Below, piece by piece: positions 36,188 through 45,904 of a stretch of DNA of 64,000 nt. The stretch spans positions 1 to 64,000 of the forward strand of contig DAOSWM010000005.1 of assembly GCA_035380045.1 (NCBI GenBank). Reading direction: 5' to 3'. The notes under the pieces were generated by a model. The model ran no database searches, had not been told where the DNA came from, and saw nothing but the letters and a program-made list of their open reading frames with translations. Origin of the DNA: DAOSWM01 sp035380045. Its GTDB lineage: Bacteria; Bacteroidota; Bacteroidia; Bacteroidales; Tenuifilaceae. Position numbers and translations under genes: made by a program. How positions within the stretch are numbered: the first letter of the stretch is position 1; every line of letters begins with the position of its first letter.

Positions 36188-38413
36188 ATGAGAACACGTT
36201 GCATTGAATTAGCTGCATTCCTTTTCTTTTTCACCTGCCTGTTTTTTTCAACACTAGCTTACTCTCAGGATACCGATAGCCTAAAACTAAAATTGGAGGA
36301 AACCACCGATTTAGATGAAAAGTACAACATCTATCTTCAAATTGCATATAACTACTGGTATACAAACACTGATTCTTCAAAGTACTATTTGAATAAGGCA
36401 ATACAGTATGCAACAACTAGTGAGAGAGAAGTAAAAGTTATGATGGACGTTGGTCTCCTATTTAACGAAATACAGCTATACGATAGTGCGTTAGCTACCT
36501 TTACTCATATTTTTAACCGCTACGAGAAAGAGCTTACCCTAAAAAACAAAGCCAAACTTTTTGGAAACATAGGTAATAGTTATAGCTATAAGGGTTACTT
36601 AACTAAAGCAACCGAACAATACCAAAAAGCAGCAACAATATTTGAAGAGATCAACGACTCGGTTGATATGGCAACCGTTTACGGAACATTAGGTAACATT
36701 TACTTTGAAAACAATAACTATAAAGAAGCCATCCGCCATTACATCCAATCTAAAAACCTTTTTAAAGAGTTACAGTATTTTGGTGGCTACGGCCTCAACC
36801 TAATGAACATTGGAACAAGCTACAAGAACCAGAATAAATCCGATACTGCGCTATTCTTCTACCAGCAAGCTTTACATATCTTCGACTCACTTGGTAACAT
36901 GCCATTCCAAAAGGCACAATGTATGGCAAACCTAGGCAACCTTTTTGCCAGCATGGAGAAACTTCAGAAAGCCGAAAAATACCTTATTGAAGCAGAATCT
37001 GTATTCTTAAAACACAACACCCTCTATTCAGTAGCTCAAATAAATCAGGATTTGGCATACATCTACCTCAAGATGAACTTGCCGAACCTTGCCAAAGAAA
37101 AAATTGACAAAAGCAGCAAGTTGATTGAAGAGAATGGGTACAACATTTTACTGCTTGGAACAAAACGGTTGCTTTGGGAATACTATGACACGCAAAATAA
37201 TTGCGATTCTGCTTTATTCTGGTTTACCAATTACATTTCCTTTAAAGATAGCATAGATTCATTCGAGAAGGAAAAAAACCTAGATATACTCCTAGCCCAG
37301 TTTGACTCAGAAAGAAAGGAGAAGCAAATAGTACTACTAAAGCAGAAGCAGGAAATCAGCCAGCTTAAGATTCGACGAAGAACCCTAATTTTTTTCATTA
37401 CAATTATTGGGTTTGCCGTTTCTATTGCATTCATTATTTCACTATACATAACCAACAAGAAGCGTCGCAAAGCAAATAAATTGCTGACTTTTCAAAATGG
37501 AGAAATTATTCAGCAGAAGGAAGAAATCGTTTCTCAGCGTGATGAGATTGAGAGCCAGCGCGATTTACTACAGAACCAAAACGATTTGCTGGAACAATTC
37601 CGCACCCATACAACCGAAAGCTTACGCTACGCTCAAAGCATCCAGGCAGCAATTCTTCCTTCGGAAAAAGTTCTCCAGCAAATTTCCCCCGATTATTTTG
37701 TGTTAATGAAACCTTGCGAGATTGTTAGTGGAGACTTTTTCTGGGCTACCTCATTCGATAATTACCATATTTTCTGCGTTGCCGATTGCACTGGTCATGG
37801 TGTTCCCGGTGCTTTCATGAGCATTCTGGGTATAACTGCCCTAAACGATATTGTAGCCCGCCACAGGGTGACAAAACCTTCAGAAATTCTGGGGTTTCTT
37901 CGTGAGAGTGTTATCGATGCGCTTAAGCAGAACGACCCTGAACAACTCCACAAGGATGGGATGGACATTGCACTATGTTCCTATAATGAGAAAACCAAGG
38001 AGCTTCAGTTTGCCGGAGCAGGAATTCCGTTGCTAATTGCTTCAAGCACTAAACTGGAAACCGATATGCTAAGCAACCCAATAGCTACTAACGAATTCGG
38101 CCAAAGCCTATACGAGGTTAAAGGGAATATTATGCCCGTTGGCAGCTCGCCACGCATGAAACCATTCACAAACATTACAATCCCATTAAAAAGTAACAGT
38201 GCATACTTGTACCTTGTTACCGATGGATTTCAAGATCAAATGGGTGGGAAGCACAATAAAAAATTCGGCGTGAAAACTTTACGCGACCATCTTCTCACAA
38301 ACGCTAATCATTCTCCAAAAGTTCAACACGATTCATTAAACACCGTGTTTGAAGACTGGAAAAAGGGTAAAAATCAGATTGATGATGTAACCATTCTGGG
38401 AATAAAACTTTAA
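36188..38413 (+). CDS. TPR-TM-SpoIIE phosphatase, array member 1 (741 aa)
   Basis: The ATG at 36188 is chosen over one at 36155 because it opens a normal signal peptide (core LAAFLFFFTCLFFSTLA). TPRs fill about residues 30-360, a transmembrane helix lies near 400-421, a QRDEIESQRDLLQNQ coiled coil follows, and the SpoIIE domain runs from about 480 to 741. Metal ligands are intact: ADCTGHG (about 532-538), KDGMDIAL, VTDGFQDQMGG (about 676) and NQIDDVTILG (about 730). It belongs to the subgroup with AFMSILG and IMPVG. First of six same-strand paralogues; its TPR half is distinct. The target protein is not encoded nearby. Confidence 0.9.
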   Translation: MRTRCIELAAFLFFFTCLFFSTLAYSQDTDSLKLKLEETTDLDEKYNIYLQIAYNYWYTNTDSSKYYLNKAIQYATTSEREVKVMMDVGLLFNEIQLYDSALATFTHIFNRYEKELTLKNKAKLFGNIGNSYSYKGYLTKATEQYQKAATIFEEINDSVDMATVYGTLGNIYFENNNYKEAIRHYIQSKNLFKELQYFGGYGLNLMNIGTSYKNQNKSDTALFFYQQALHIFDSLGNMPFQKAQCMANLGNLFASMEKLQKAEKYLIEAESVFLKHNTLYSVAQINQDLAYIYLKMNLPNLAKEKIDKSSKLIEENGYNILLLGTKRLLWEYYDTQNNCDSALFWFTNYISFKDSIDSFEKEKNLDILLAQFDSERKEKQIVLLKQKQEISQLKIRRRTLIFFITIIGFAVSIAFIISLYITNKKRRKANKLLTFQNGEIIQQKEEIVSQRDEIESQRDLLQNQNDLLEQFRTHTTESLRYAQSIQAAILPSEKVLQQISPDYFVLMKPCEIVSGDFFWATSFDNYHIFCVADCTGHGVPGAFMSILGITALNDIVARHRVTKPSEILGFLRESVIDALKQNDPEQLHKDGMDIALCSYNEKTKELQFAGAGIPLLIASSTKLETDMLSNPIATNEFGQSLYEVKGNIMPVGSSPRMKPFTNITIPLKSNSAYLYLVTDGFQDQMGGKHNKKFGVKTLRDHLLTNANHSPKVQHDSLNTVFEDWKKGKNQIDDVTILGIKL

Positions 38414-38465
38414 AAAGTGAGGAATATCACTATGCTAAGACTACCACGCTCCCAACTTTGATTTG

Positions 38466-38473
38466 TATATTTG
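38466..38473 (+). promoter_or_regulatory. Putative -7 box before array member 2
   Basis: TATATTTG matches TAnnTTTG and lies 26 bp before the ATG at 38500, implying a very short leader. No good -33 element is visible, so the call is weak. Confidence 0.35.
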
Positions 38474-38499
38474 ATGTTTTCGATTCCATACAACAAAGA

Positions 38500-40680
38500 A
38501 TGTATAAAATTAGTAAATACTTACTGGCTATTTTTGTTTGTGTTTCTTTTGTTAATTGTGTTTTTAGCGAAAACACAAAAGTTGACAGTATAAAAATTCT
38601 TTTTGAAAAGGCTGCTCACGACACCACAAAAATTGGTTACCTTCTTGAACTTGGCGATATATTTGAAACTTCAAACCCCAACGAGGCAATCTCATACTAC
38701 CAAGAAGGGTTAGCTCTTGCTCAGAAACTCGACCTGCCAAACATCGAAAAAACAGAACACATTATTACGTGCAACAGGTTAATTGGGCTGGTTTACTATA
38801 ACCTCAACACCTACGATAAGGCCATGGAGTACTTCATGGAGTCACTAAAACTCAGTGAAAGCATCGGTTATAAACCGGGAATCATCGCATCGTTTAATAA
38901 TATTGGGATGATTCACGAATCGCTAGGGAACTTCACACAATCAGTTGATTACTACAACAAATCCATTGACCTTTCAAAAGAAATTGGCGATAACTTTGGT
39001 GTTGCCCGCGGATACAACAATATTGGCATTAGCTACGCAAACCAAGGAAAAGTACATTTAGCAATTGCAAACTACGCCCGGGCGGCCGATGCCTTTGAAA
39101 AAAGTGGGAACAAGTATTACAAGGCCGTAACACACAACAATATTGGAACCTACTATTTAGGCATTGCCTACGAAAAAGAGAATCCCGATTCGAATGAGTA
39201 CTACTATAATCAGGCAAAAATAAACTTCGAAAAGGCTCTTGTTGTTTTTAGAGAAATGGAAGAACTCTACGATATGGCAACCTGCCTGGTGAACCTGTCG
39301 CAAGCATACTACCAGCTTCATATACTCGCTCATGGTTTCGAGCCAACCCTTTCCGTAAGCCTTCAAAAAGCCATCGATTATGCAGAAGAATCGCTTAAAA
39401 CCGCACAGCGCATAAAATCGTTTGGAACCATTTTCTTTGCTGCGTTCACGCTAAGAGATATCAACCGAATTCTAGGAAACTATAAAACGTCCCTTGAGTA
39501 TGCCGATTTAATTGTTTCCAACAACGACAGCCTCTTTCTTCAAGAGAAAGACAGAACCATTGCCGAAATTGAGGCGCAGTACCAAACCGAGAAGAAGGAG
39601 CAGCTAATTGAACGACAGAATTTAGAAGCCAAACGACAGGCAACTTTTCGCAACGCATTAATAATTAGCTTAGCGCTAACCCTTCTCTTTGCTCTTTCAA
39701 TATTCATTGGTTACCGGAATAAACGAAAAGCGAATACCACTATTAAGGAGCAGTACGAAATTTTAGGGCAAGCTAATGCTGAGATTCTGGCTCAGCGAGA
39801 TGAGTTGGAAGCCCAGCGCGACATGCTAATGAACCAGAACCAACGGTTAGAAGAAGCTCATACCCATATTACTGACAGTTTACATTACGCCCAAAGCATT
39901 CAGGCAGCCATTCTGCCATCCGAAAAAATAGTTGAAAGCATTTCGCCTAACTATTTCATCATTATGAAACCCTTCCAGGTCGTGAGCGGTGATTTTTTCT
40001 GGGCAGTCACAATTAACGAATACAAAATATTTGGCATCGCTGATTGCACCGGCCATGGAGTTCCTGGTGCGTTCATGAGTATTCTTGGGCTTAACGCTCT
40101 AAACGACATAATTGTCCGCCATCGAATTGTTGAGCCCGATATAATACTTAACTACTTACGCGATAGCGTAATAAATGCGCTTGGCCAGAACGATCCAAAC
40201 CAGCTACACAAGGACGGAATAGATATTGCGCTGTGCACATTCAACTCCAAAACGAAGGAGCTTCAGTACTCGGGTGCCGGAATTCCTCTTTGGATGGTTT
40301 TAAACGATGATTCGAACTGTAAAACAATCAAAGAAAAACATTCAAAAAATGCTTTTTACCTTAATAGCCACAGCCTTTTTGAAGTAAAAGCCGATATAAT
40401 GCCCGTTGGCGTATCTCCACTAGTAAAGCCCTTCACAAAAAATACGTTTTCACTAAAAAATTGTAGCGCTTCTATTTACTTAGCAACCGATGGCTTTGCC
40501 GATCAGTTCGGAGGCACGGATGGTACAAAGTTTGGCTCAGCTCGGCTGAAAAATCTTATCCTTCAAAATGCTGATAAAACCTTTGTTCAACAAAAAAAGA
40601 TTATTTCCACCGATTTTGAAAGTTGGATCTCAACGCACTCCCAGGTAGATGATGTAGCTATTCTTGGTATAATGCTGTAA
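38500..40680 (+). CDS. TPR-TM-SpoIIE phosphatase, array member 2 (726 aa)
   Basis: The ATG at 38500 is preferred over an in-frame TTG at 38458 and begins a signal peptide (YLLAIFVCVSFVNCVFS). About eight TPR units occupy residues 30-370, including FGVARGYNNIGISYANQGK. The transmembrane helix is near 385-405, followed by the coiled coil with ILAQRDELEAQRDMLMNQN, then the phosphatase domain from about 465. ADCTGHGVPGAFMSILG, KDGIDIALC, ATDGFADQFGG and QVDDVAILG keep all expected acidic residues. IMPVG subgroup. The next gene is 345 bp away, the longest gap in the array. Confidence 0.9.
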   Translation: MYKISKYLLAIFVCVSFVNCVFSENTKVDSIKILFEKAAHDTTKIGYLLELGDIFETSNPNEAISYYQEGLALAQKLDLPNIEKTEHIITCNRLIGLVYYNLNTYDKAMEYFMESLKLSESIGYKPGIIASFNNIGMIHESLGNFTQSVDYYNKSIDLSKEIGDNFGVARGYNNIGISYANQGKVHLAIANYARAADAFEKSGNKYYKAVTHNNIGTYYLGIAYEKENPDSNEYYYNQAKINFEKALVVFREMEELYDMATCLVNLSQAYYQLHILAHGFEPTLSVSLQKAIDYAEESLKTAQRIKSFGTIFFAAFTLRDINRILGNYKTSLEYADLIVSNNDSLFLQEKDRTIAEIEAQYQTEKKEQLIERQNLEAKRQATFRNALIISLALTLLFALSIFIGYRNKRKANTTIKEQYEILGQANAEILAQRDELEAQRDMLMNQNQRLEEAHTHITDSLHYAQSIQAAILPSEKIVESISPNYFIIMKPFQVVSGDFFWAVTINEYKIFGIADCTGHGVPGAFMSILGLNALNDIIVRHRIVEPDIILNYLRDSVINALGQNDPNQLHKDGIDIALCTFNSKTKELQYSGAGIPLWMVLNDDSNCKTIKEKHSKNAFYLNSHSLFEVKADIMPVGVSPLVKPFTKNTFSLKNCSASIYLATDGFADQFGGTDGTKFGSARLKNLILQNADKTFVQQKKIISTDFESWISTHSQVDDVAILGIML

Positions 40681-41025
40681 TACTTCTCTTTTTTTTCGAT
40701 TATCTCGTATAAATTTTCGTGATTTTTGTAAATTGTTGGTATTTATTCCCTCATTACCAACAATTAAATATGGTGATTTACCATACAACCCTAGGTATAA
40801 TGAAGAATGGGGCTGAACGGTTTCGATTCTTGAAACGAATATTATTAATAATAGCAGCATGAAACACCCAGGCAAGACATTTACAAAACATTTGGGTAAA
40901 CCAATCGCAATTTGTGAGCCAAGGGAAGCAAATATTTTATTGGGCATTTCTAATTACAAACATTCAAAATGCCTATATCGCACAGACCGACAAAATACTA
41001 TGAGGTCAACCTAAATTCTTATCGG
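40681..41025. other. Long leader region with two inverted repeats
   Basis: This is the only array gap over 300 bp. AATTGTTGGTA (40731-40741) is exactly inverted at 40755-40765 around 13 nt, and TATGGT (40769-40774) is inverted at 40780-40785 around 5 nt. Neither hairpin is followed by a T-run, so a terminator is unlikely; a structured leader or a regulator site is possible. No ORF is convincing. Confidence 0.45.
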
Positions 41026-43299
41026 ATGAAACATCTCATTACCTTCGTTACCATTTTTTTTGTTTCTGTTATCATTTCATTCGCAGAAAAAACAACTAAA
41101 ATTGATAGCTTAAAACAGGCTCTGGTGTCTACAAATTCCGATACAAATAAAGTTGACCTACTAATTGAACTAAGCAAATACTATATTAATTCCGATTCAA
41201 CGTTAACCCTTAAATACCTGAGGGATGCGCTACTCGTAAACGAAGAGAATGCATTATGTTATAGGTTAGTAGATATACACCACTTAACAGCTTACACTTT
41301 CTATAAAAATTTAAAATATAACGTTGCTATTCAAAATATTAATAGGGGAATAATTCTATCTACTCAACAAAAAGACACGTCTCGTTTAGCTAGCTTATAC
41401 TACTTTAAAGGATCTGTATTCAGCGATATTGGAGAATATGATTCATCATTAAAAAATTTAAGCAAAGGTTTAAACCTATTTAATAGTATTGGCAACAAAA
41501 GCCAAATAGCAGAAGGTTACAGATGTATTGGTGAGACAAAGTGGTTACAAGGTGATTACACATTAGCTACAGAATACACTGAAAAAGCAATCCCTCTTTA
41601 CGATTCAACAGGTTATGAAACAGGGAAAGCTTGGGCTTTCAATACTCTTGCAATTCTTTGTTTTGAGCAAGATCTTTACGATCAGGCTCTTCAATATTAT
41701 AATTCAGCATACGAAATTCTTTTAAAAAACAATGAAATATCTAGCTTATCCGCAATTACACTAAATAAGGGCGAAATATATTGGAAAAGAAAAGATTACG
41801 AAAAAGCATTGGAACTCTACAACGCTTCCCTTGAAATTTCTTTGAAGTATAATATTCGTTCCAATATTGCCTACTGTTACACAAACATTGGGATTGTTTA
41901 CCATGAGATGAGGAATTACGCCTTAGCAAAAGAAAATTACGATAAAGCAATGTTGACATGGGAAGATATTGGTGACAAAACAGGCTTAATTTACTGTTTA
42001 AATTATTTAGCAATACTCAAACTTGATCAAGGTTTTATAAATAATTCAATAATCGATGCAAACAGAGTATTAAAAATATCAAAGCAAATTGGGTCAAAAG
42101 ATGAAACCAGAAGGGCCTATGAAACATTATCAAAAGCATACTCGAAAATTGGAGAATACAAAAAAGCTTACGATTCTCATGTGTTTTTTAAGAAGTTTAA
42201 CGATTCAATTTTTGATGGGAAAGCAAAAAATAGGCTACTATCTATCGAGTCAAGAAATAAACTCGAAAAACAGAAACAACAGCTCGAAATACAAACAATA
42301 GAGTTAAAACTAAAAGATTCAAAAATAAAACAGCAAACAACACAAAGGAATGCATTGCTTGGCGGGCTAGGTTTGATTACGATTGTTATTTTTTTAGTTG
42401 CCTATGCTTACGTTCAAAAGAGAAAGGCAAACGTTGAAATTACCAAACAAAAAAATGAAATTGAAAATCAAAAGATCCAAATAGAAACCATCCACGAGGA
42501 GGTAACATCAAGCATTCGTTACGCCAAACGGATTCAGGGAGCTGTGCTACCTTCTGATAACCAAATGACCGAGCTTTTAGGCGATCACTTCCTCCTGTTC
42601 AAACCAAAAGATATCGTTTCTGGTGATTTTTACTGGGTAACCAAAGTTAAGGGATGGCTCATCTTTTGCGTTGCCGACTGTACCGGACACGGTGTTCCCG
42701 GTGCGTTCATGAGCATGCTGGGCGTTTCGTTCCTCAACGACATTGTTCATAAAGAAAACGTAACATCAGCCAGCGAGGTTCTGAACCACCTGCGAGTTAG
42801 CATTATTGATGCGCTAAAGCAGAAGGGTGAAGGAGGCGAACAAAAGGATGGAATGGACATTGGGCTTTGCGCTATTAACACCGAAACAAATCAGATGCAG
42901 TTTGCTGGAGGGTACAACCCGTGCTGGGTGGTGCCAAACCCTGAGTTTTCAAAGGCCAGAATTCATCGTTCAACAATAGAGCAGGAGGATTCTGTTATCC
43001 AGCTGAAACCCGATAAAATGCCCATTGCCATTCATCGGCAAATGGAACCGTTCACTAACCATTTGGTGCAACTTTACCCCGGCGACCAAATATACCTTCT
43101 GTCAGATGGTTTTCAGGATCAGTTTGGTGGCCCACAGGGTAAAAAGTTCATGGTAAAGAAGCTACGCGAGCTGGTGGTAGCCAACGCTTCCCTTCCCATG
43201 AACAATCAGCGCGAAGCGCTGGAAAAAGCGCTGGAGGAGTGGAAAAATGGAGTTGAACAGGTGGATGATGTAACGATACTTGGCATCCGATTATCCTAA
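41026..43299 (+). CDS. TPR-TM-SpoIIE phosphatase, array member 3 (757 aa)
   Basis: The ATG at 41026 opens a signal peptide (HLITFVTIFFVSVIISFA); an upstream ATG at 40969 would add a polar extension. TPRs extend to about residue 420, the transmembrane helix is near 443-463, and the coiled coil is short and lacks the QRD heptads of its neighbours. The SpoIIE domain has ADCTGHGVPGAFMSMLG, KDGMDIGLC, LSDGFQDQFGG and QVDDVTILG. It uses MPIA rather than MPVG and shares this subgroup with member 4. The TPR half is more AT-rich than the phosphatase half, a composition step near 42.5 kb that fits domain shuffling or uneven gene conversion. Confidence 0.9.
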   Translation: MKHLITFVTIFFVSVIISFAEKTTKIDSLKQALVSTNSDTNKVDLLIELSKYYINSDSTLTLKYLRDALLVNEENALCYRLVDIHHLTAYTFYKNLKYNVAIQNINRGIILSTQQKDTSRLASLYYFKGSVFSDIGEYDSSLKNLSKGLNLFNSIGNKSQIAEGYRCIGETKWLQGDYTLATEYTEKAIPLYDSTGYETGKAWAFNTLAILCFEQDLYDQALQYYNSAYEILLKNNEISSLSAITLNKGEIYWKRKDYEKALELYNASLEISLKYNIRSNIAYCYTNIGIVYHEMRNYALAKENYDKAMLTWEDIGDKTGLIYCLNYLAILKLDQGFINNSIIDANRVLKISKQIGSKDETRRAYETLSKAYSKIGEYKKAYDSHVFFKKFNDSIFDGKAKNRLLSIESRNKLEKQKQQLEIQTIELKLKDSKIKQQTTQRNALLGGLGLITIVIFLVAYAYVQKRKANVEITKQKNEIENQKIQIETIHEEVTSSIRYAKRIQGAVLPSDNQMTELLGDHFLLFKPKDIVSGDFYWVTKVKGWLIFCVADCTGHGVPGAFMSMLGVSFLNDIVHKENVTSASEVLNHLRVSIIDALKQKGEGGEQKDGMDIGLCAINTETNQMQFAGGYNPCWVVPNPEFSKARIHRSTIEQEDSVIQLKPDKMPIAIHRQMEPFTNHLVQLYPGDQIYLLSDGFQDQFGGPQGKKFMVKKLRELVVANASLPMNNQREALEKALEEWKNGVEQVDDVTILGIRLS

Positions 43300-43464
43300 A
43301 TTTTAATCTCGACCATAGTAAGATTTTCCCCTATAACATTCCCAAAATACCAAAATTATTGTAAATTGTATGCGTATGGTTGTATGCTGTGCTTTACACA
43401 AACATACGTTTACCCCACTTTTGCTATTGCAGACGTTTCTGAATTTTGATGAAATAAACTAGCT

Positions 43465-45900
43465 ATGAAACCTCTCTTTTTGCTCTCCCTTTTTTCTGTA
43501 TTTGGATTTTTTGATGGTATATCGCAAAACTCAAAAATTGATAGCCTTTACAATGAGCTAAAAAAAACTCAGCACGACACAACCGTTTGCAGGCTATACA
43601 TTGAATTAGGTTACGAGTATGATGGACTAAACACTGATTCATCGTACTACTATGTCAACAAATCGCTCGTTCTGGCCGAAGAGGAAAATCTTTCAAAAAA
43701 ACAATCGTCTGCACTTACCCTTATTGGAACCATTCTCCGCCGGAGAGGAGACTACGAAGGTTCAATGGAAGTTTTTATAAAGGCAATAAGGATTGACGAG
43801 AAGCTTGGCGACCTATTTGGCCAATCGAAAAACTACAACAACATTGGCCTTATTTACAAAGACCAAGGGAACTACGAGAAAGCTATTGAATATCTCCAAA
43901 AATCAATGGACATTAAGCGGGCACTTAACAACCAAAGAGGTATTGCCAGCAGCCTTGTAAATATTGGAATAGTATATCGTTATCAAGGTTTATTCGACAA
44001 AGCCATTGATCAGTACATACAAGCTATAAAAATACTTGAAGAGCTAAACGATAAGGACGGTGTAGGAAAATGTTACAATAATATTGGAAACCTGCACTAT
44101 AGCCAACAAAATTTTGAAAAAGCCTTAAATTACTTCGAAAAATCGCTTGATGTAGCTCGTGAGCTGAACGATATGCGCGGGATTTCCCGTTCACTAAACA
44201 ACATTGCAATAATTTACCGTAAGCAATCAAACTTTACAAAAGCCATAGAATACTATGAAGAAGCAATAAAAATATCAGATAAGCTGGACGACCAAAAAAC
44301 ACTTTCAATAATCTACAATAATTTGGGCTCAATTTACCGGTTAACCGCTGACTTCGATAAAGCGCTAGAGTACCTGCTTATTGCAATGAACATTCGTGAG
44401 AAAATTGGCGACAAGCAGGGGCTCGCCAGCTCCTACCTAAGCATAGCTGAGTTCTATAACTCCCTAGCCGACTCTACCTCAAAAGACGCCAGGTACCCAA
44501 CACTAAACCAAGCCATTAAGTATGGATTATTGGCGTACAACATTTCGTCAGAAATAGGCGCTCTTCCCTCCCAGTTGTCGGCAACAAACATCTTAAAAGA
44601 ATCATACGCTAAATTTAATCGGTTCGAAAAGGCACTTTACTATGCAAACATTCAGCTTGACTTGGCAGACAGCCTAAATATTCAAAACAAGAACAGAGCG
44701 GTTACCGAGATTGAAACAAAATACGAAACCGAAAAAAAACAGCAGGAAATTGAGAAACAAAGACTAATTATTGAGCGAAATATTGCCCACTCGCAGAAGC
44801 AACGAAATAGAATTATTTCGTTAATTTTTGGGTCAGTTTTTCTCTCGTTGCTCGCCATAACAATATACCTTTCGTACCGACAAAAAAGTTCGAAAAACAG
44901 GATTATTACCGAAAAGAATGCAATTCTTGAGCAATACAATGAGGAAATTAAGGCTACCTCCGAAGCCCTTTCTGAACATAACGAAAGACTTAAAATTCAG
45001 AACGATGAAATCATTAAGCAGCGAAACGAAATTGAACTTCAAAAAAATTCGTTAGCAAACCTGGCATGGGAACTTCAGGAAAGGAAGGAAGAAATTGAGG
45101 CGCAAAAAGATGTGTTGACCTTTCAAAACAACGAAATAACAAGCTCAATAATATACGCCCAGCGTATCCAAAGCGCAGTGCTACCTTCGGAAAACTACCT
45201 AAACGATCTTTTTTCAGATTTCTTCATTCTGTATAAGCCCAAGAGCATTGTTAGCGGCGATTTCTACTGGGCCACAAAAATCCGAAATCTAATTGTTTTT
45301 TGTGTTATCGATTGTACCGGTCACGGTGTTCCTGGAGCATTCATGAGCATGATGGGCGTATCATTTCTTAACGAAATTGTGGCGAAGGAACAGGTTACAA
45401 ATGCTGCCGAAGTGCTAAACCAGCTTCGAAATCACGTTGTGAACTCAATGAGGCAGACAAGCGACAGCTACGAACCCATCGATGGCATGGACATTGGCCT
45501 GTGCGTTCTAAACACCCAAACCTTTTCCCTTCAATTTGCTGGTGCAAACATTCCCTGCTGGATAGCCACCAAGGCCGAAAAACTAAACAACAAATCGTTA
45601 GTAGAACTTAAACCTGACTCCATGCCAATTGCCCGTTACGAACGGATGGAACCTTTCTCGCTTGCTGAATACCAGCTGAAGGAAAACGATAAAATTTACC
45701 TTGCTACCGATGGCTTTGCCGACCAATTCGGTGGCTCCGAGGGGAAAAAGTTTCAAAAATCACGTTTAATGAAGGTTCTTGCTCAAAACTCACATAACGC
45801 ATTGAGCGAACAAAAAAACATTCTCGAGGCCACCTTCGAGGAATGGAAAAACTGCAATACACAGGTTGATGATGTTACAGTACTCGGAATAAAAGTATAA
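43465..45900 (+). CDS. TPR-TM-SpoIIE phosphatase, array member 4 (811 aa)
   Basis: A signal peptide (LFLLSLFSVFGFFDGISQ) precedes about nine very regular TPRs, with repeated YNNIGxIYxxQGxxxKA units, to residue 415. The transmembrane helix lies near 449-470. The coiled coil is the longest of the family, about 80 residues. Catalytic motifs are IDCTGHGVPGAFMSMMG (Ile-Asp instead of Ala-Asp), IDGMDIGLC, ATDGFADQFGG and QVDDVTVLG. MPIA subgroup with member 3. It is followed after only 4 bp by member 5, so those two are cotranscribed. Confidence 0.9.
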   Translation: MKPLFLLSLFSVFGFFDGISQNSKIDSLYNELKKTQHDTTVCRLYIELGYEYDGLNTDSSYYYVNKSLVLAEEENLSKKQSSALTLIGTILRRRGDYEGSMEVFIKAIRIDEKLGDLFGQSKNYNNIGLIYKDQGNYEKAIEYLQKSMDIKRALNNQRGIASSLVNIGIVYRYQGLFDKAIDQYIQAIKILEELNDKDGVGKCYNNIGNLHYSQQNFEKALNYFEKSLDVARELNDMRGISRSLNNIAIIYRKQSNFTKAIEYYEEAIKISDKLDDQKTLSIIYNNLGSIYRLTADFDKALEYLLIAMNIREKIGDKQGLASSYLSIAEFYNSLADSTSKDARYPTLNQAIKYGLLAYNISSEIGALPSQLSATNILKESYAKFNRFEKALYYANIQLDLADSLNIQNKNRAVTEIETKYETEKKQQEIEKQRLIIERNIAHSQKQRNRIISLIFGSVFLSLLAITIYLSYRQKSSKNRIITEKNAILEQYNEEIKATSEALSEHNERLKIQNDEIIKQRNEIELQKNSLANLAWELQERKEEIEAQKDVLTFQNNEITSSIIYAQRIQSAVLPSENYLNDLFSDFFILYKPKSIVSGDFYWATKIRNLIVFCVIDCTGHGVPGAFMSMMGVSFLNEIVAKEQVTNAAEVLNQLRNHVVNSMRQTSDSYEPIDGMDIGLCVLNTQTFSLQFAGANIPCWIATKAEKLNNKSLVELKPDSMPIARYERMEPFSLAEYQLKENDKIYLATDGFADQFGGSEGKKFQKSRLMKVLAQNSHNALSEQKNILEATFEEWKNCNTQVDDVTVLGIKV

Positions 45901-45904
45901 AACT

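Noticed and set aside
38458..38499. TTG start for array member 2
   Set aside because: The ATG at 38500 directly opens a standard signal peptide; the extension would put polar residues before it and cover a -7 box.
40731..40765. Terminator after array member 2
   Set aside because: The hairpin is perfect but has no following T-run.
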